Assembly: GCA_015039465.1 (NCBI GenBank)
Contig: MU130617.1
Location: 1-64,000 of the forward strand
From: Phlegmacium glaucopus
Lineage: Eukaryota; Basidiomycota; Agaricomycetes; Agaricales; Cortinariaceae
Direction: 5' to 3'
Length of the DNA: 64,000 bases
The notes below the pieces were generated by a model. The model was not told where the DNA came from and did not search any database. It saw nothing but the letters and a program-made list of their open reading frames with translations. Below, one piece after another: positions 1-11,689 of the stretch (the first letter of the stretch is position 1; each line of letters begins with the position of its first letter). A program made the position numbers and the translations under genes.

Positions 1-157
1 AGCAATGATGGTGCAGTTGGTAGATCACTGATGCAGTGTGGGAATTATGTCACATGACCTTTCTCAAGGTCTTTGGTTCAATCCTCCTTACTGGTATTCT
101 TTTATTTGTCATATGCTACAAGTCAGGTGATTAATTACTTGATTAGGAAGTTGGCAA

Positions 158-478
158 TTGGAAACACTTGGAATCCTTGGACTCCACTCGGAATCCACTT
201 GGAATCCACTCAGAGTCCACTCAGACTCCATTTGGAATCCACTAAGAGTCCACTCGAACTCTATTTGGAATCCACTCAGACTCTACTCGGACTCTACTCA
301 GACTCTGTTCGGAATCTACTTAGTGACTTGGACTCCAAGCAGAGTCCGAGTGGAGTCCGAGTGGACTCCATTCGGAATCCATGATTCCACTCAGACTCCA
401 CTCGGACTCCACTGGGAATCCAGTCGGAATGCTCGGACTCCACTCAGATTCCGTTCGGAAGCGTGGGGCACTGTAAAG
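158..478. repeat. Degenerate GGAATCC/GGACTCC short-repeat array ending in an element terminus
   Basis: About 300 bp of imperfect 12-15 bp units alternating GGAATCC and GGACTCC with CACTC spacers. The right edge reads GTGGGGCACTGTAAAG and stops at 478. The same terminus, inverted or direct, recurs at 1137, 7794 and 9518, so this is most likely the right subterminal region of a TIR DNA element whose left part lies outside the window. Open frames here are by-products of the repeat, not genes. Confidence 0.7.
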
Positions 479-1136
479 TACTGCTCTGAGCAGCAGAGGT
501 GGTCTCAACATGAATCATTCAAGAGCCTGATGGTAGAGATTCTGCATGAGTCAATGACAGAATAAGAGAGTACCCAGATAAAGGATTCCACATTATGGGG
601 AGTTTCATGCACAAGCTGTCCAACAAAGATATTGACTGCTTGCAACAAGATATGCTGGGGTATGAATTGAGCAGTTCCCTATGAAATGCTTTCAATGTAA
701 TAAAAATGCTTCTGCATCAACATAACTTACAGTTATATCTGCCTCTTGTTTAACTGTCACTGTTGATGGGAAAGTGATGTGCATGTAGGTCATTGGCTCT
801 GTTCTAGAATACAAATGCCCCTGATTATCATATTTGTTCCCTGGGCCAACATCAGTTGTGGCAGTCCTTTTCCACTTTGAGAGAGTGGGGCTTTCAATGT
901 GAGCAAACTCCAGGTTGGTAATAAAGCCTCACAGCAGAATATTATGGGCCTTGGTTAGCATAACATTACCTGGACTGATGTCATGGTGAAGTATACTTTG
1001 ATCACAGAGGGCCTTGTGAGCTGAAAGATGGTGAGAGATAATTGCAACTGACTATTAACAAGGAGGGGGGCATGGAAACCAATTATCAGATCAAGTTCTA
1101 AAGTATGCTCCCATAGAAGATGCCCAACAGTGAGTA
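479..1136. other. No gene seen
   Basis: Unique-looking AT-rich sequence between two termini of the CTTTAC...CCCCCAC element family. I see no coding pattern, RNA gene or clear repeat. Confidence 0.5.
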
Positions 1137-1420
1137 CTTTACCGTCCCCCACACATTCCGAGCGGAATCCGAGCAGAATGGTTGGAATTGGTCGGAATGA
1201 GTTTTCAGTGAGAACCCAGCCAAATTTGACTCGGACTCGGAATGATTCCGACCAAATTCTGACCAAATTCCGACCAGTCTGAGCGGATTCACTAGGATCC
1301 GCTCAGATCCCAATCCTACTAGGATCCTATCAGATTCCGACTTGAAAAAAGGTCATTCCTAGTGCATTCCTAGTGCATTCCTAGGGTATTCTGAGTCAAT
1401 TCCAAGTGATATTTCCAAAA
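1137..1420. repeat. Left terminus and subterminal repeats of a second TIR element
   Basis: Begins CTTTACCGTCCCCCACACAT, the inverted counterpart of the terminus at 478, and runs into ATTCCGA/GGATCC-type short repeats. Weaker units (GGAATGGACTTGGAATAGAC and similar) reappear at 1780-1900. I could not find the matching right terminus, so the element's far end is undefined. Confidence 0.55.
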
Positions 1421-1424
1421 AAGG

Positions 1425-1770
1425 AAAAAATGTAAGAATGATAGACCATCCTTTTAGGACCCTGAATCTGTTGAAATTCTATTAATAGCTCCTTTTCTTA
1501 TTGAGAAAAATGCAAAATACATTTTTAAACACAGTGCTAAATGAGATTTGGCCTATGGGAAATTTTCCAAAAAAGGAAATAGTGTCTAAAAGGATGTTCC
1601 ATCCTTTTAGGACCCTGAATCTGTTGAAATTCTATTAATAGCTTCTTTCCTTATTGAGAAAAATGCAAAATACATTTTTAAACATATACATTTTTAAACA
1701 TGGCATTAAATGGGATTTGGCCTATGGGGAAAATTCTCCCAAAGAGGAAATATTGTATAGAATGATAGAG
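1425..1770. repeat. Dispersed repeat with two internal copies (inverted copy near 15.6-15.9 kb)
   Basis: Two roughly 170-bp units each contain AGGACCCTGAATCTGTTGAA, ATTCTATTAATAG and a CATTTTTAAAC tract. The same block occurs in opposite orientation around 15,595-15,915, where it also has repeated sub-units. There is no coding capacity, and the function is unknown. Confidence 0.75.
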
Positions 1771-1914
1771 GATCTTCTTAGGAATACTTGGAATGGACTT
1801 GGAATAGACTCAGAATTGACTTGGAATTGACTTGGAATGACTAAGAATGGACAAGGAATCTGGGCTAGGAATGGACTAGGAATAGATAGGGAATGTCATG
1901 GGCTACCCTGGGGT

Positions 1915-2215
1915 TTTCCAGGGCAACCTGCACCCGTACCCGTCAAAACCCGTACCCACGTCCACGGGTGCAGGTTTTGACAGGCACGGGTGAGGGTTTT
2001 GCAAAAACCCGAGGGTATATAACCCGTGGATGGGTACATGTCCAAAACCGACATTATAATTAATATTAATTATTAATTTATTATTTACTTTGTATTTACT
2101 GGTAGTAAATCAACCGCAGGTGACTTAATCACACTGACCGGCAAATCCCGGGACATCCGTCAAACCCGTGTCACAGGTACGGGTTAGGCAGGGGTTACAA
2201 AGTTGCAACCCATTA
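1915..2215. repeat. ACCCGTACCC-rich element, probably a small non-autonomous transposon
   Basis: Both ends carry runs of ACCCGTACCC/GGGTACGGGT motifs in opposite orientation (about 1930-2040 and 2125-2200) around an AT-rich centre. This gives a foldback-like structure. It directly abuts the LTR-like unit that begins near 2220. Precise termini were not resolved. Confidence 0.45.
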
Positions 2216-2219
2216 TAAA

Positions 2220-3517
2220 TCGTTGTTTGTGTTGTTATAAAACACCAACCAGAGAGCAATGGACTAGTCTTTAAGTCAAAAGCCTCCCTGTTGTTCGTTT
2301 AGGGAAGGTGTAACCTTGACTTGTAACACACAGAGGTAGGGAGCAAGAGAAGAGAGATGGGGAGGATGAGGATGAATGAGAAAGAGTCTTTAGTAAGACT
2401 ATAGCAGCTGACAGAAGGTTGACAGTAAAGGACTGAAAAAGCGAACTCAGAGGGGTTAAGGAAGAGGATGAGGAAGAATAAGAGGGAGTCTTCAGCAAGA
2501 CTATAGTAATTGACAGTGGGGATAAATTGACAGTTAAAGGCAGAAAAAAGTGAACTTGGGGAGGGAATTCACTGGAATTCCACTGAGATGATGATTGTTG
2601 GGGGGTAAGAATGAATTGAACTGAACTACCTATCCTGGTACAAAAGAGCAGTATTTATACCTAAGGATGAGGCTATGTAAAACAATAAAAAGAAACAAAG
2701 TACGCGCTGTCAAAGGAAGAAAGATAAAGAGAGGACAGCTGCGAGAAGAAAAGAACAATGGAAAAGAAAAAGGAACAATAAAAAAATCTGTAAAGTGTCA
2801 AAGTGCGAGAGAAAAGAAGAGAACGCAGTGTACATAGTCCAATAGCAAAAATATATCGACTCCATAGGCGTGTGGTCATGTCAAAAATGTGAAAGGTCCT
2901 GAGTCAACACTTGAAAGGCGCAGCCTTGTTCCCGAGAAAATCACTACTTGCCCATGGAAACATATTGTGTCGCAGCCTTGATAACACTTGACACACTGCG
3001 AGAATAATCCTCTGCTGCTGATTCATCTGCAATTCCTGCTTAGTCGTGATCCTCCTGGACTTCCTAAATTGTCATAAAGAGGGTGGGAAGGCTTCAGGTA
3101 CCGCGTGAATGATGGTTTTGGCAGTGAATGATAAGATAAGAGGTAGATGAGTGAGGATAGGGGACTGAGTGAGATCCAGGAGCGAGGTATGGCAAGATAG
3201 ATAGCTGAGGAGAAGACTTGTGGGTCCATAGCCACAACAACGATGACAAAGCCTTTGACATAATGGGAGATGTAGCTGATGCGTCCATAAACGGGCCGTT
3301 CTTGAAATGATGGGCCATAGATGCGATCAAATGCGAGCCGATGACCGATGCGAATAGTAGAGTGATCGCTTTGTTGAATCGCTAGCCAAGGAACGAATGG
3401 ATGGTAGATGTTAAGGAGCATGTCAATGGTGTAAATGATGGATAGCATAGTGGAAGACATTGAGGATATGATGAGCGATGAGGAGGTTATCGTTGAACGA
3501 ATGGTTTTGTTGACCAG
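2220..3517 (-). mobile_element. LTR-like unit, minus orientation; inverted partner of 6166-7415
   Basis: Over about 1.2 kb this is the reverse complement of 6172-7412. On the minus strand it carries a promoter-like GGTATAAATACTGCTCTTTT (complement of about 2645-2665) and ends near GTTGTTATAAAACACC. It retains many CpG sites that are TpG or CpA in its partner. Open frames inside it (for example 3023-3460) are conserved between the copies but match no family I know. It may be a solo long LTR or an LTR plus adjoining internal sequence. I found no convincing target-site duplication. Confidence 0.6.
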
Positions 3518-3954
3518 GAGTCCTTATCTCTGTAAGCACGCAGAAGTTTGGAACCTTCTAGTGTATGCAATTGTGTTGAAGTCATAGCAGAAGCAAGGAG
3601 TCTTCTAGTGTATGCAAATTTGTTGAAGTTGTAACAAAGTCTTGGACTTTTGTGTATACAAGTTAAATCAATCAGTAAAGTCTTAGGAATTCTTTGACTG
3701 ATTGTTGGTGCAAGCCATAAATTGGTGTGTACTAGCTGAAGTGAAATTCAAAATCTTGGAAAGGTTATACTTTCTAGAAAACCCAACTTGCATTATAAGA
3801 TTGTATAAAGTATTGATTGAGTTATTGTTTTGAGTAGAGATTTTATAATCTTGAAAATACACTTTTTCTCAACAAACTCTCTGCAGTTACATCATCAGGA
3901 CTAAGATTGGGTTTGGGCCCAATCGTGAGTCAGGAGTTGGGCTTGAAATCGGGT
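3518..3954. other. No gene; short direct repeats
   Basis: Contains two nearby copies of a CTTCTAGTGTATGCAA unit (about 3557 and 3602) and AT-rich sequence. No coding pattern was seen. Confidence 0.4.
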
Positions 3955-4460
3955 GTCCCCTAACACCCAGCTCCTTCATTGTCCTAATTTCTGAGCTGAA
4001 AGGAAACAGAATAGAAGCAGAAGCCCAAAGGACTGAGAGGGAGAACAAGATAGGGAAGCTAAGTTGATATTCAAAATGAAGGCAAAACATACAAGTCTGA
4101 GTACTTAAATATTGTCAAAGAATAACATCAAAATGTGAAGGATAAAAATAAAGTACTGTGCTCTGCTCCTGGAAAGTCCTTCATTCTTAAGTGAATAATC
4201 CAGCTATGGGTTGCTGACTGATAATGGGAAAGTGCTGACAGAGATAATGATAAGATAAGATGGTTGATAAGGTGATGATGAAGAAGACAAGCTTGGGTTA
4301 ATGGCAGAGGGGCTGGAATAATATGGAAACCTTCAGACCTGAAGGTAGGAGGAGTAATTCCAAAGACAAAAGAAGTAACAGTTACAGAGTTGGAGCTAGG
4401 TGATCCAATCATGGCTCTGTTGGAACTGGTGATGGAATAACCAGTGACTGAATTGTAACA
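3955..4460 (-). mobile_element. Decayed LTR related to the solo LTRs at 12,042 and 22,425
   Basis: On the minus strand it begins TGTTACAATTC at 4460. It then follows the other two family members through the CAGCATACC/TGGATTATTCA region and the CTTTCCAGGAGCAGA block. It is CpG-poor compared with them, and its other end (expected TTAACA) is not recognisable, so it is truncated or strongly diverged. Confidence 0.65.
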
Positions 4461-6165
4461 GACATGAACAGATGTGTGTAGTCAGCAAATTAAGTGACAA
4501 TTAGGGGTATTGTTCCAGAGATTGCAGGTTTTGGTCCCTGCTTGTTTGAAGGCTTTACTTCACCAAAAGCATTTCAATCCCACCATAACATTTAGACATG
4601 TCTGTTGGTCTTCTGGAATTTACAAGTGGTGGCCTGGTCAAAGTTGGCTATGTGGCTGAACAAATGCACCTGTAATAAAGAGTCAGAAAAGGAAGAAAAA
4701 ATCATGGAGAGTATTACACACTGGAGGATCATACATCTTCTTCTCTTCAGATCTATGATTACCACTCCTCTCTTCCTTCTCAGAGTTGTTGGCATTATCC
4801 TCATACTCCTCCTCTTCCAAGGCATCTGGCATCTTCTTTGAAGCTTGTTCTGCTAATTTCACCAAAATATCTATATTGTTTGTGTTCACAGTCTTGAAGG
4901 ATGCTGTGCATATTGCAACAAAATTATTGTCACCTGATCAACTTGCAGAGGCCTGAACACAGCAGGTGATTGTAGATAATTTTATCAAGCAAATCAGCCT
5001 TGATTGTGTCTTGATTGGACCTGACATGAGATTCAACAACATTGTTAAGCATATTAGAGCTCAGGGACTAAGGAGTGATGTTGGAATCTGATGAAACACT
5101 ATGAGACCAGTGGGTTTTGTCTTGGACTACAGTGGATTCTGGACTACAGCAGCTTACATGGTTTAATTCATTGGGTTATATTGGAATCCAATGGTTGGAA
5201 CTGGACCTAAATAGTGATGTGACACAAGTCATGCAAAGTCATGCAAAGCCATGACTCTTCAACCCAGTCAAAGTCAGTTATGAGCTAAGCTGTTCAAATA
5301 TGAGCTCTACTGTGCATGCAGAGAAGCAAGGTAAAGCACAAAGTTTGTCCATTCTGCAGAATTGTTTCTGGGCTTTTCTGCACTCATTTTATGAATGTCA
5401 CCTCCTATCCTTCAGATTTTTCTGTGCCTTTCTGTGTTAGTCTGAGGTATGATGTGTATATATGCTCATTGCAGAATTTCTACCATGACTACAGAATACA
5501 TATCCACTTTCTAATACTGAATTTTGGTGCCCATCTGTGTTCATCTGTAGTCTTCTCAACCCTGTAAGGGCAACTGAAAGTCAGCTGGTCCTGATCGGGA
5601 TCGGGAGTTCATCCAAGTATTTGGGAGTTTGGTTGGGGCCAAATGTAACCAAAAATTGGGTTGAAGCTGGGCATACTAGCAGGAGATCCAAAGTTAATAA
5701 TATTATAAGTATCAACTACTACTAACTCACCTAGCAGGAGATCCAAAGAGGAAAGGATGGGGATCTCTGCTAGGATGGGAAAGTATTTAAGTATGAGTAT
5801 GGACATATCAGACATATGAAAATAAATAAATAATGGTGTGATAATAAAATAATTAAAATGGTGTCATATGAGAATAAATAAAATAACAAGTTGAAGTTCT
5901 GTTCAGGTTCAGGCCTGAATGAAAGTTGGAAATAATGAGAGTTGGGACCAGGCCTGAATGAAGATTGGGAGAGGAGATGCTAGGGTTGACAATAGGGTGG
6001 GACGTACAGGTTGCCAACCAGTCAGTCCACCTGCCAATTTGGTTGAGCTAACAACCGGTATCATGCACCAATACTGATTGGTAGCATGGGAAAAAGCTTA
6101 AAAGTTGCCATTATGAAAATAAAGCAGACTTTGAATTCACTTGCCTGTTTTGGAAGCAGCCCTGA
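4461..6165. other. No gene seen; old repeat debris
   Basis: AT-rich sequence with no convincing coding region on either strand. A CTAGCAGGAGATCCAAAG motif is repeated directly near 5668 and 5730. Short open frames at 4600-4890 and 5316-5725 show no family resemblance. Confidence 0.4.
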
Positions 6166-7415
6166 ATTGTGTTCCTGGTCAACAAATCATTCATTTGATG
6201 TTATCATCCTCATTGCTCATCTTATTCACAATGTCTTTCATCATGCACTATTGACATGATCCTAAACATCTACCATCCTTTCATCCCTTGGCTAGTGATA
6301 CAACAAAACAATCAATCTACTATTCACATCGGTCATTGGCTCATGTTTGATCATATCTATGGCCCATCATTTCATGAATGGCCCATCTATGGACACATCA
6401 GCTACATCTCTCATTATGTAAAAGGCTTTGTCATCATTGTTGTGGCTATGGACCCACAAGTCTTCCCCTCAGCTATCTACCTTTCCATTCCTTGCTCCTG
6501 GATCTCACTCAGTTCCCTATCCTCACTTATCTACCTCTTATATTATCATTCACTGCCAAAACCAACATTCACGTGGTACCTGGATCCTTCCCACCCTCTT
6601 TATGACACTGTAGGAAGTCCAGGAGGATCACGACTAAGCAGGAATTGCAGATGAATCAGCAGCAGAAGATTATTCTCACAATGTGTCAAGTGTTATCAAG
6701 GCTGCATGACATTGGATTATAGGCAAGTGGTATTTTCTCAGGAACAAGGCTGTGCCTTTCAAGTGTTGACTCAGGACCTTTCACATTTTTGACATGACCA
6801 CATGGCTATTGAGTTGATATATATTTTTGCTATTGGACTGTGCACACTGCCTTTTCTTCTTTTCTCTCGCACTTTGACACCTAACAGATTTTCTTATTGT
6901 TCCTTCTTCTTTTCCATTGTTCTTTTCTTCTCACAGCTGTTGTCTCTTCATCTTTCTTCCTTTGACAGCATGTACTTCTTTCTTTTTTATTGTCCCTACA
7001 TAGCCTCATCTTTAGGGTATAAATACTGCTCTTTTGTACCAGGATAGGCAGTTCACCCTAGTTTCCCTCAATCCACTTCTTAGTCCTCTACAGTCATCAT
7101 CTCAGTGGAATTCCAGTAAATTCCTCCTCTAGGTTTGCTTCTTCAGTCCCCTTCTGTCAACCTATTGTCTACTGCTATCTGCTATAGTCTTACTGAAGAC
7201 TCTTTCCTATTCATCTTCATCCTCATCTTCTACCTCAGTCACCTTTCAAGACATTCATCCTCATCCTTCTCACCTCTACTCTTACCCCCTACCTCTGTGT
7301 GTTACAAGTCTAAGGCTAAGCCTTCCCTAAACAAATAACAGGGAGTCTTTTAACCTAAAGACTGGTCCACTGCTCTCTGGTTGGTGTTATATATCAACAC
7401 AAACAATGATTTACA
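6166..7415 (+). mobile_element. LTR-like unit, plus orientation; inverted partner of 2220-3517
   Basis: Homology to the partner begins at TCCTGGTCAACAAA near 6173 and ends near GATTTACA at 7415. A TATA-type promoter (GGGTATAAATACTGCTCTTT) sits at about 7016. An alternative LTR start is the TGTGTCAAG at about 6684, with an end at CAACACA near 7402, giving TGTGT/ACACA termini. Compared with the partner, nearly every difference in the sampled stretch is CG to TG or CA, so this copy appears older or more heavily methylated. Confidence 0.6.
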
Positions 7416-7793
7416 CCGGGTGAGATATTGTTCCTGAGCTGATACAGGAAACTTAGGTCCACACTTGATTGGTTCCTGATGGGTGTTGGTTGAGAAGTAA
7501 ATCCCAATTGGGCAGTGTAGGTAGAACAGAGTGTCCCCTTACAAACCCCTCCATTGTCCTGTCCTTTGAGTCCACTAGGCACTAAGTTCAAGGAATTTAA
7601 CAATAATATACATACACATACCTCACATCAGTATCTTAAGTAGCAACCAAATCACCTTGAGCTGTCTTTCCTGCTACTTTCAATTTCTTGCTTTGTGCTT
7701 CATATTACTGCATAAGCAACCCAATAAGCATAGTACTGTATCAAGGAAAGTACATTCCTACCTTTACTATCTCTTTGTCAAGTCTCTTGAGGT
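7416..7793. other. No gene seen
   Basis: AT-rich spacer between the LTR-like unit and the TIR element. A short stretch near 7500-7560 (GTGTCCCCTTAC, CCTCCATTGTCCT) weakly resembles the end of the decayed LTR at about 3950, suggesting another LTR fragment. Confidence 0.35.
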
Positions 7794-9518
7794 CTTTACA
7801 GTCCCCCACATTTTCCGGGCGGACTCCGGGCGGACTGTCACCGGAAAATCTCCGGAAAACACCAAATTTTCACTGGTGAAAATAGATGTTTTTTTCCGGA
7901 GACTGTCCAATGGCAATTCTGCTGTTTGTCCGGTCGGATAATTAGTCCACCGGACAGTACCAACGGACATTCCGGTGGACAATCACCGGAATTGGGCCAA
8001 TGAAGTCCAACAGACAGTCAGTGGACAGCACCGGACTCAACCACTAGTAATATTTAAAAATGTACTAATAGTAGAATTAATATTATTCATTAATATATGG
8101 TTGCAATGTCGTATTGCCATCCAAATCTTGTGTTTTGTTCAGCCCACGAGTTGGTCATGTGACCACATGTGACCCACAACAACAAGCACCATCACCACTG
8201 TTACACAACCACAACAAATAACCCGTAACCACCAACCACCTACCACAACGAAGACAGACAACAACGGACAACAACAACAACAATGAACAACAACAACAAC
8301 AACGATGGGTGACGACAAATGACGACAATGACGACAACGACGACAACGATACTCCCCCCTCACTGGGGGGGGTATTTGGTTTGTTTTTTTTATTTTAAAT
8401 TTCAATTTACTAATTACTACCCTTAGATTACCTCTGCCTTGACACACCGCCATCACCACCCCCCCTTTCACCAGGGGGGGTTTTTTTTAGTGTTTTTTTT
8501 TAGATTTCAAACCACAAACAACCAAATGACGAACGAACGACAAATGATGACGACGTTTGATGAACGAACGACCAAACGACGACAAACGACGAATGAACGA
8601 CCAAACGACGACGAACGACGACAATGTTCGACGAATGAATGACCAAACGACGACGATGATGGCAACCCCCCCTTGCTGGGGGGGTGTTTTTGTTTGATTT
8701 TACGGTACAGCGAGACAAACCCCCCTTACCGGGGGGTTTTTTTTTGTTTCAACAGGCTACAATGACAACAACGACGCCTCGTCGTCGTTGCCTGTTTCAA
8801 CCACCCACCAACACCGTCGTTTCACCCCCACACCCGTTCCAGCCCCCGAGCGCCCGTATCGACCACCCACCCACCCGTTTTGGCCCCGTTTCGACCACCC
8901 AGCCCCCTTTTGGACCACCACCAACCCATATCGACCACCACCTGCCCATATCAACCACCTACACCCACTGCCCACACCGTTTCGACGACCTACCCACCTG
9001 TTTCGGCCACCTTCCACGTTTAGCGCCCGTTTAGCGCCCGTTTCCACACCTACCACTTCATTTTGACACCCCCTCCCCCTAATATCTTTGTTATTCATTA
9101 TAATTTTGTATTTCAAATGTATTAGTGACCTATTCCCCTCACAAGGGATAATTAATTGATTTTAATTTTTATCTTAAGTCTTATTAAAAAAAATTATGAA
9201 AATTCAGTGAATTAGTAGTGATTGAATATGAGTTAGCATGAATTGACTTGGTACTGAGTAAATAAAAATAAGTAAATTGTATATACTAATAGTGATGGAG
9301 ATGATGGTGCAGAAATAATAAACAAATTGTATATACATAAAATCTGCTAAAAGTCCGGTGAAAGTCCGGTGGACATCCACCGGACAGCCACTGGACTTTG
9401 ACCAGACTTTTAGCGGAGTCCGGTGGAATCCAGTGGAGTCCGGTGGACGTCCACCGGACTTTCACCGGACTAGCGGAGTCCGGCCGGAGTCCACCGGACA
9501 ATGTGGGGGAGTGTAAAG
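7794..9518. mobile_element. 1.7-kb TIR DNA element with CCGGACTCC subterminal repeats, no transposase
   Basis: The left end is CTTTACAGTCCCCCACATTT. The reverse complement of the right end is CTTTACACTCCCCCACATTG. About 25 bp of terminal inverted repeat with two mismatches is followed inward by TCCGG. Both subterminal regions (7815-8035 and 9350-9500) are packed with CCGG-flanked GGACTCCGG/GTCCACCGG units in both orientations, typical of transposase-binding arrays. The interior is low-complexity ACAAC/GACGA and CGACCACCC repeats plus four G/C hairpins. No transposase frame was seen, so it looks non-autonomous. No clear target-site duplication was found. Confidence 0.7.
8350..8752. repeat. Four C-run/G-run hairpins each followed by a T tract
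   Basis: At about 8352, 8458, 8666 and 8719 the strand reads six or seven C, a 3-8 nt loop (TCACT, TTTCACCA, TTGCTG, TTACC) and six to eight G, then a T-rich tract. Between them lie GACGA/AACGAC simple repeats. Each looks like a bacterial intrinsic terminator, but they sit inside a fungal DNA element. See findings. Confidence 0.7.
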
Positions 9519-9639
9519 TACACAGTCTCTTGTATATCTCCCTGAACTCAACCTCTGTAATGTTGAGGTGGGTCTCCTTATAAAATATTGTGTACATATT
9601 TCTGAATAAGAATAAGTAAGATACAATATAAGGGAAAAG

Positions 9640-11070
9640 ACTGATAGATATTATGCAGTCATTAATGTCTTTGAAGGCTCTAACACCTTTGATTTCTTTG
9701 GCTTAGTCAGTACCTTTGGCAGAGTCAGACCAGTTGCTTGGGTATTGGCTTGAAGTACTTCATTTGGAGGAGCTGGGACTGACAAGCCAGCACTATGATA
9801 ATCAACTCAATGTCAGCAATAGCCATAACAGGGGTTGTTGTTAACATACAGCAGGTCCATCTTTGTAGGGTAGTCATTAGTTAGAACATCTATTTTAAAA
9901 AGGAGTCAGCCAAATGAGGGGCCATTACCGGTGCTTGGTGTTATTGTGTAGTTTGAGCACCTTCCTTGCCCAGTGCTGTACTTGTAGCCTGCTTAAAGAT
10001 AAAAATGGAATTAATGTGAAGCTATAAAGAAATATACTTACTGTTATGTGACTTATTGTCAGCAGTGGATGGAGTTTCAGTCACTTCAAGTGTAGAAGTT
10101 GTGTTGGAGATGGAAGTTGCATTGAGGATAGAAGTTGAGTTCAAGTTGGGGATAGAGGTGCTTCAGGGGTAGATGTTGCATTGAGGATAAGAGGTGCATT
10201 GAGGATAGATGTTGCATTTAAGATAGAAGTTGCTTCAAGGGTAGATATTGTTTTGAGGGTAGAAATAGTACCAGCAGGAGCCCTTGAGTTTGTCCTTGAA
10301 CTCAGAGACACAATCCCTAAAGACAAAGCATATTATACATGCACCCATAAAAATTGAATTAACCAATACTTACTTTTGTGCCTCAAGCTGGTATTTCACA
10401 TGCATATAATCCTCAAATAAACACATATGTGCCTCATTACTAGCTACCATTAGTGCAAAATGAGTTGCTGATCGGAGTATAGCTTGATATCCTGCACAGA
10501 TCCAGATGTACAAGGATAGGCCTAAACAAGGCATATTTTGACACTATGATAAAGGGGGAAAATCTCTAAATACATTATAGCAATTCACCACAACCCTGTT
10601 GTATGTTGTGTTTATTTGATTTTGGACAGCAGAGATCTCATAGTCAGTCAAAGATGCATAGAGTTCATGAGTAAGAGAATTATTGTAATGTTCTATCAAT
10701 GTCTTTTGATTGTTATTTTGCTCATGAGGGTACCTTTGCATTTTGGACAGGGGCAAGGCATCTTTTGAGGATCCATGACAGGAGATGTGGGCTGGTTGAC
10801 TTAGAAGAAAATAGATCCAACTGTTGAACAGGCAAGAGTTGAGTGTTGAGTAGAGTGAAGGACATGCACTGTACAATGATCAGCACAGATTTCAATGAGT
10901 GGTGCTGTAATTCTTGGAAAATCTCATAATTTGCTCTTGTTGTGCTCATAACTGACTTTGACTGCTTGCCCACACAACAGAAATGTTCCAAAAAGGCAAT
11001 GGCAGGCTGAATTTGAATCTGAGGCTCAATTTTAAAAAAGATTAAAATTAAAATTTTTCTATGTATCAAT
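9640..11070 (-). pseudogene. Degenerate coding-like region with an internal minisatellite, unknown family
   Basis: I do not recognise a family. The minus strand has several open stretches, such as 10,876 to 10,544 with a plausible amino-acid composition. A 10,101-10,265 array of 24-27 bp units (TTGCATTGAGGATAGAAG-like) encodes repeated ATSILNA/STLE peptides. The frames do not join into one gene without lesions. It lies upstream of, and parallel to, nothing recognisable, and may be the remains of a repeat-encoded gene. Confidence 0.3.
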
Positions 11071-11150
11071 TTATTTATTTTATTTGTGCCTGCAATTTGA
11101 CTTTATTACCAAATCCAGCTTTTGCATCAAAAGTTGGTTCCAAACAAACA

Positions 11151-11463
11151 CTGCTGTGGTGGGACTATTTTGTAGCTATCCAAAATACAATCCAAATATG
11201 CAAAATTTTATAAATATATTTTGTTTTTCACAAAAAGAAGCTGTAATTTTAGCTTTTGTATAAAATAAAATTAACTTATTTAGAAAGTCATTTTGCAAAT
11301 AATTTTTAAAAAAAACAATAGGATGCTAAAATGTTCAACTTTGGGGCAATTTATACAAAAGCTAAAATTATGGCTTCTTTTTGTGAAAAACAAAATATAT
11401 TTATAAAATTTTACATATTTGGATTGTATTTTGGATAACTACAAAGTAGTCCCACTGCAGCAG
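11151..11463. mobile_element. Foldback MITE with about 110-bp inverted arms
   Basis: The left arm, 11,151-11,262, starts CTGCTGTGGTGGGAC. The right arm, 11,352-11,463, is its reverse complement with few mismatches and ends GTCCCACTGCAGCAG. The loop is about 90 bp and AT-rich. There is no coding capacity and no obvious target duplication. Confidence 0.85.
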
Positions 11464-11689
11464 TGAAAAGTATGGCAGATGGCTGTTCACAGCTTGTGAC
11501 TGGCCTGCGACATATGCTGAGCTGGCACATCACTAGACCCCAATGTCCACAACAACATTACATAATCATAGAAAAAATGAGGAAAGATGTAAGTAAAGAC
11601 ACCAGGCATCTTCAGCAAGTGCCACAAGGCTATGTACTATTACTATTGTCCAACTCCCACCCTAAGACAATTTCCTCCTCTTTCTTAAG

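Noticed and set aside
73..565. Ser/Thr/Glu repeat proteins at the left edge
   Set aside because: They are translations of the GGACTCC/GGAATCC array of a DNA element and are open in several frames because the unit lacks stops.
3023..3460. Retroelement protein in the LTR-like unit (and its partner at 6256-6654)
   Set aside because: The frame is shared by both copies, but its product resembles no Gag, Pol or integrase and other frames are also open; it was left as part of the repeat.
8350..8752. Rho-independent terminators of a bacterial insert
   Set aside because: The hairpins lie in fungal repeat DNA without any bacterial gene; kept only as unexplained hairpins.
8139..9116. Open frames on both strands in the ACAAC, GACGA and CGACCACCC tracts
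   Set aside because: Composition is dictated by simple repeats; valine, cysteine or proline runs appear in every frame and there is no start context or splice structure.
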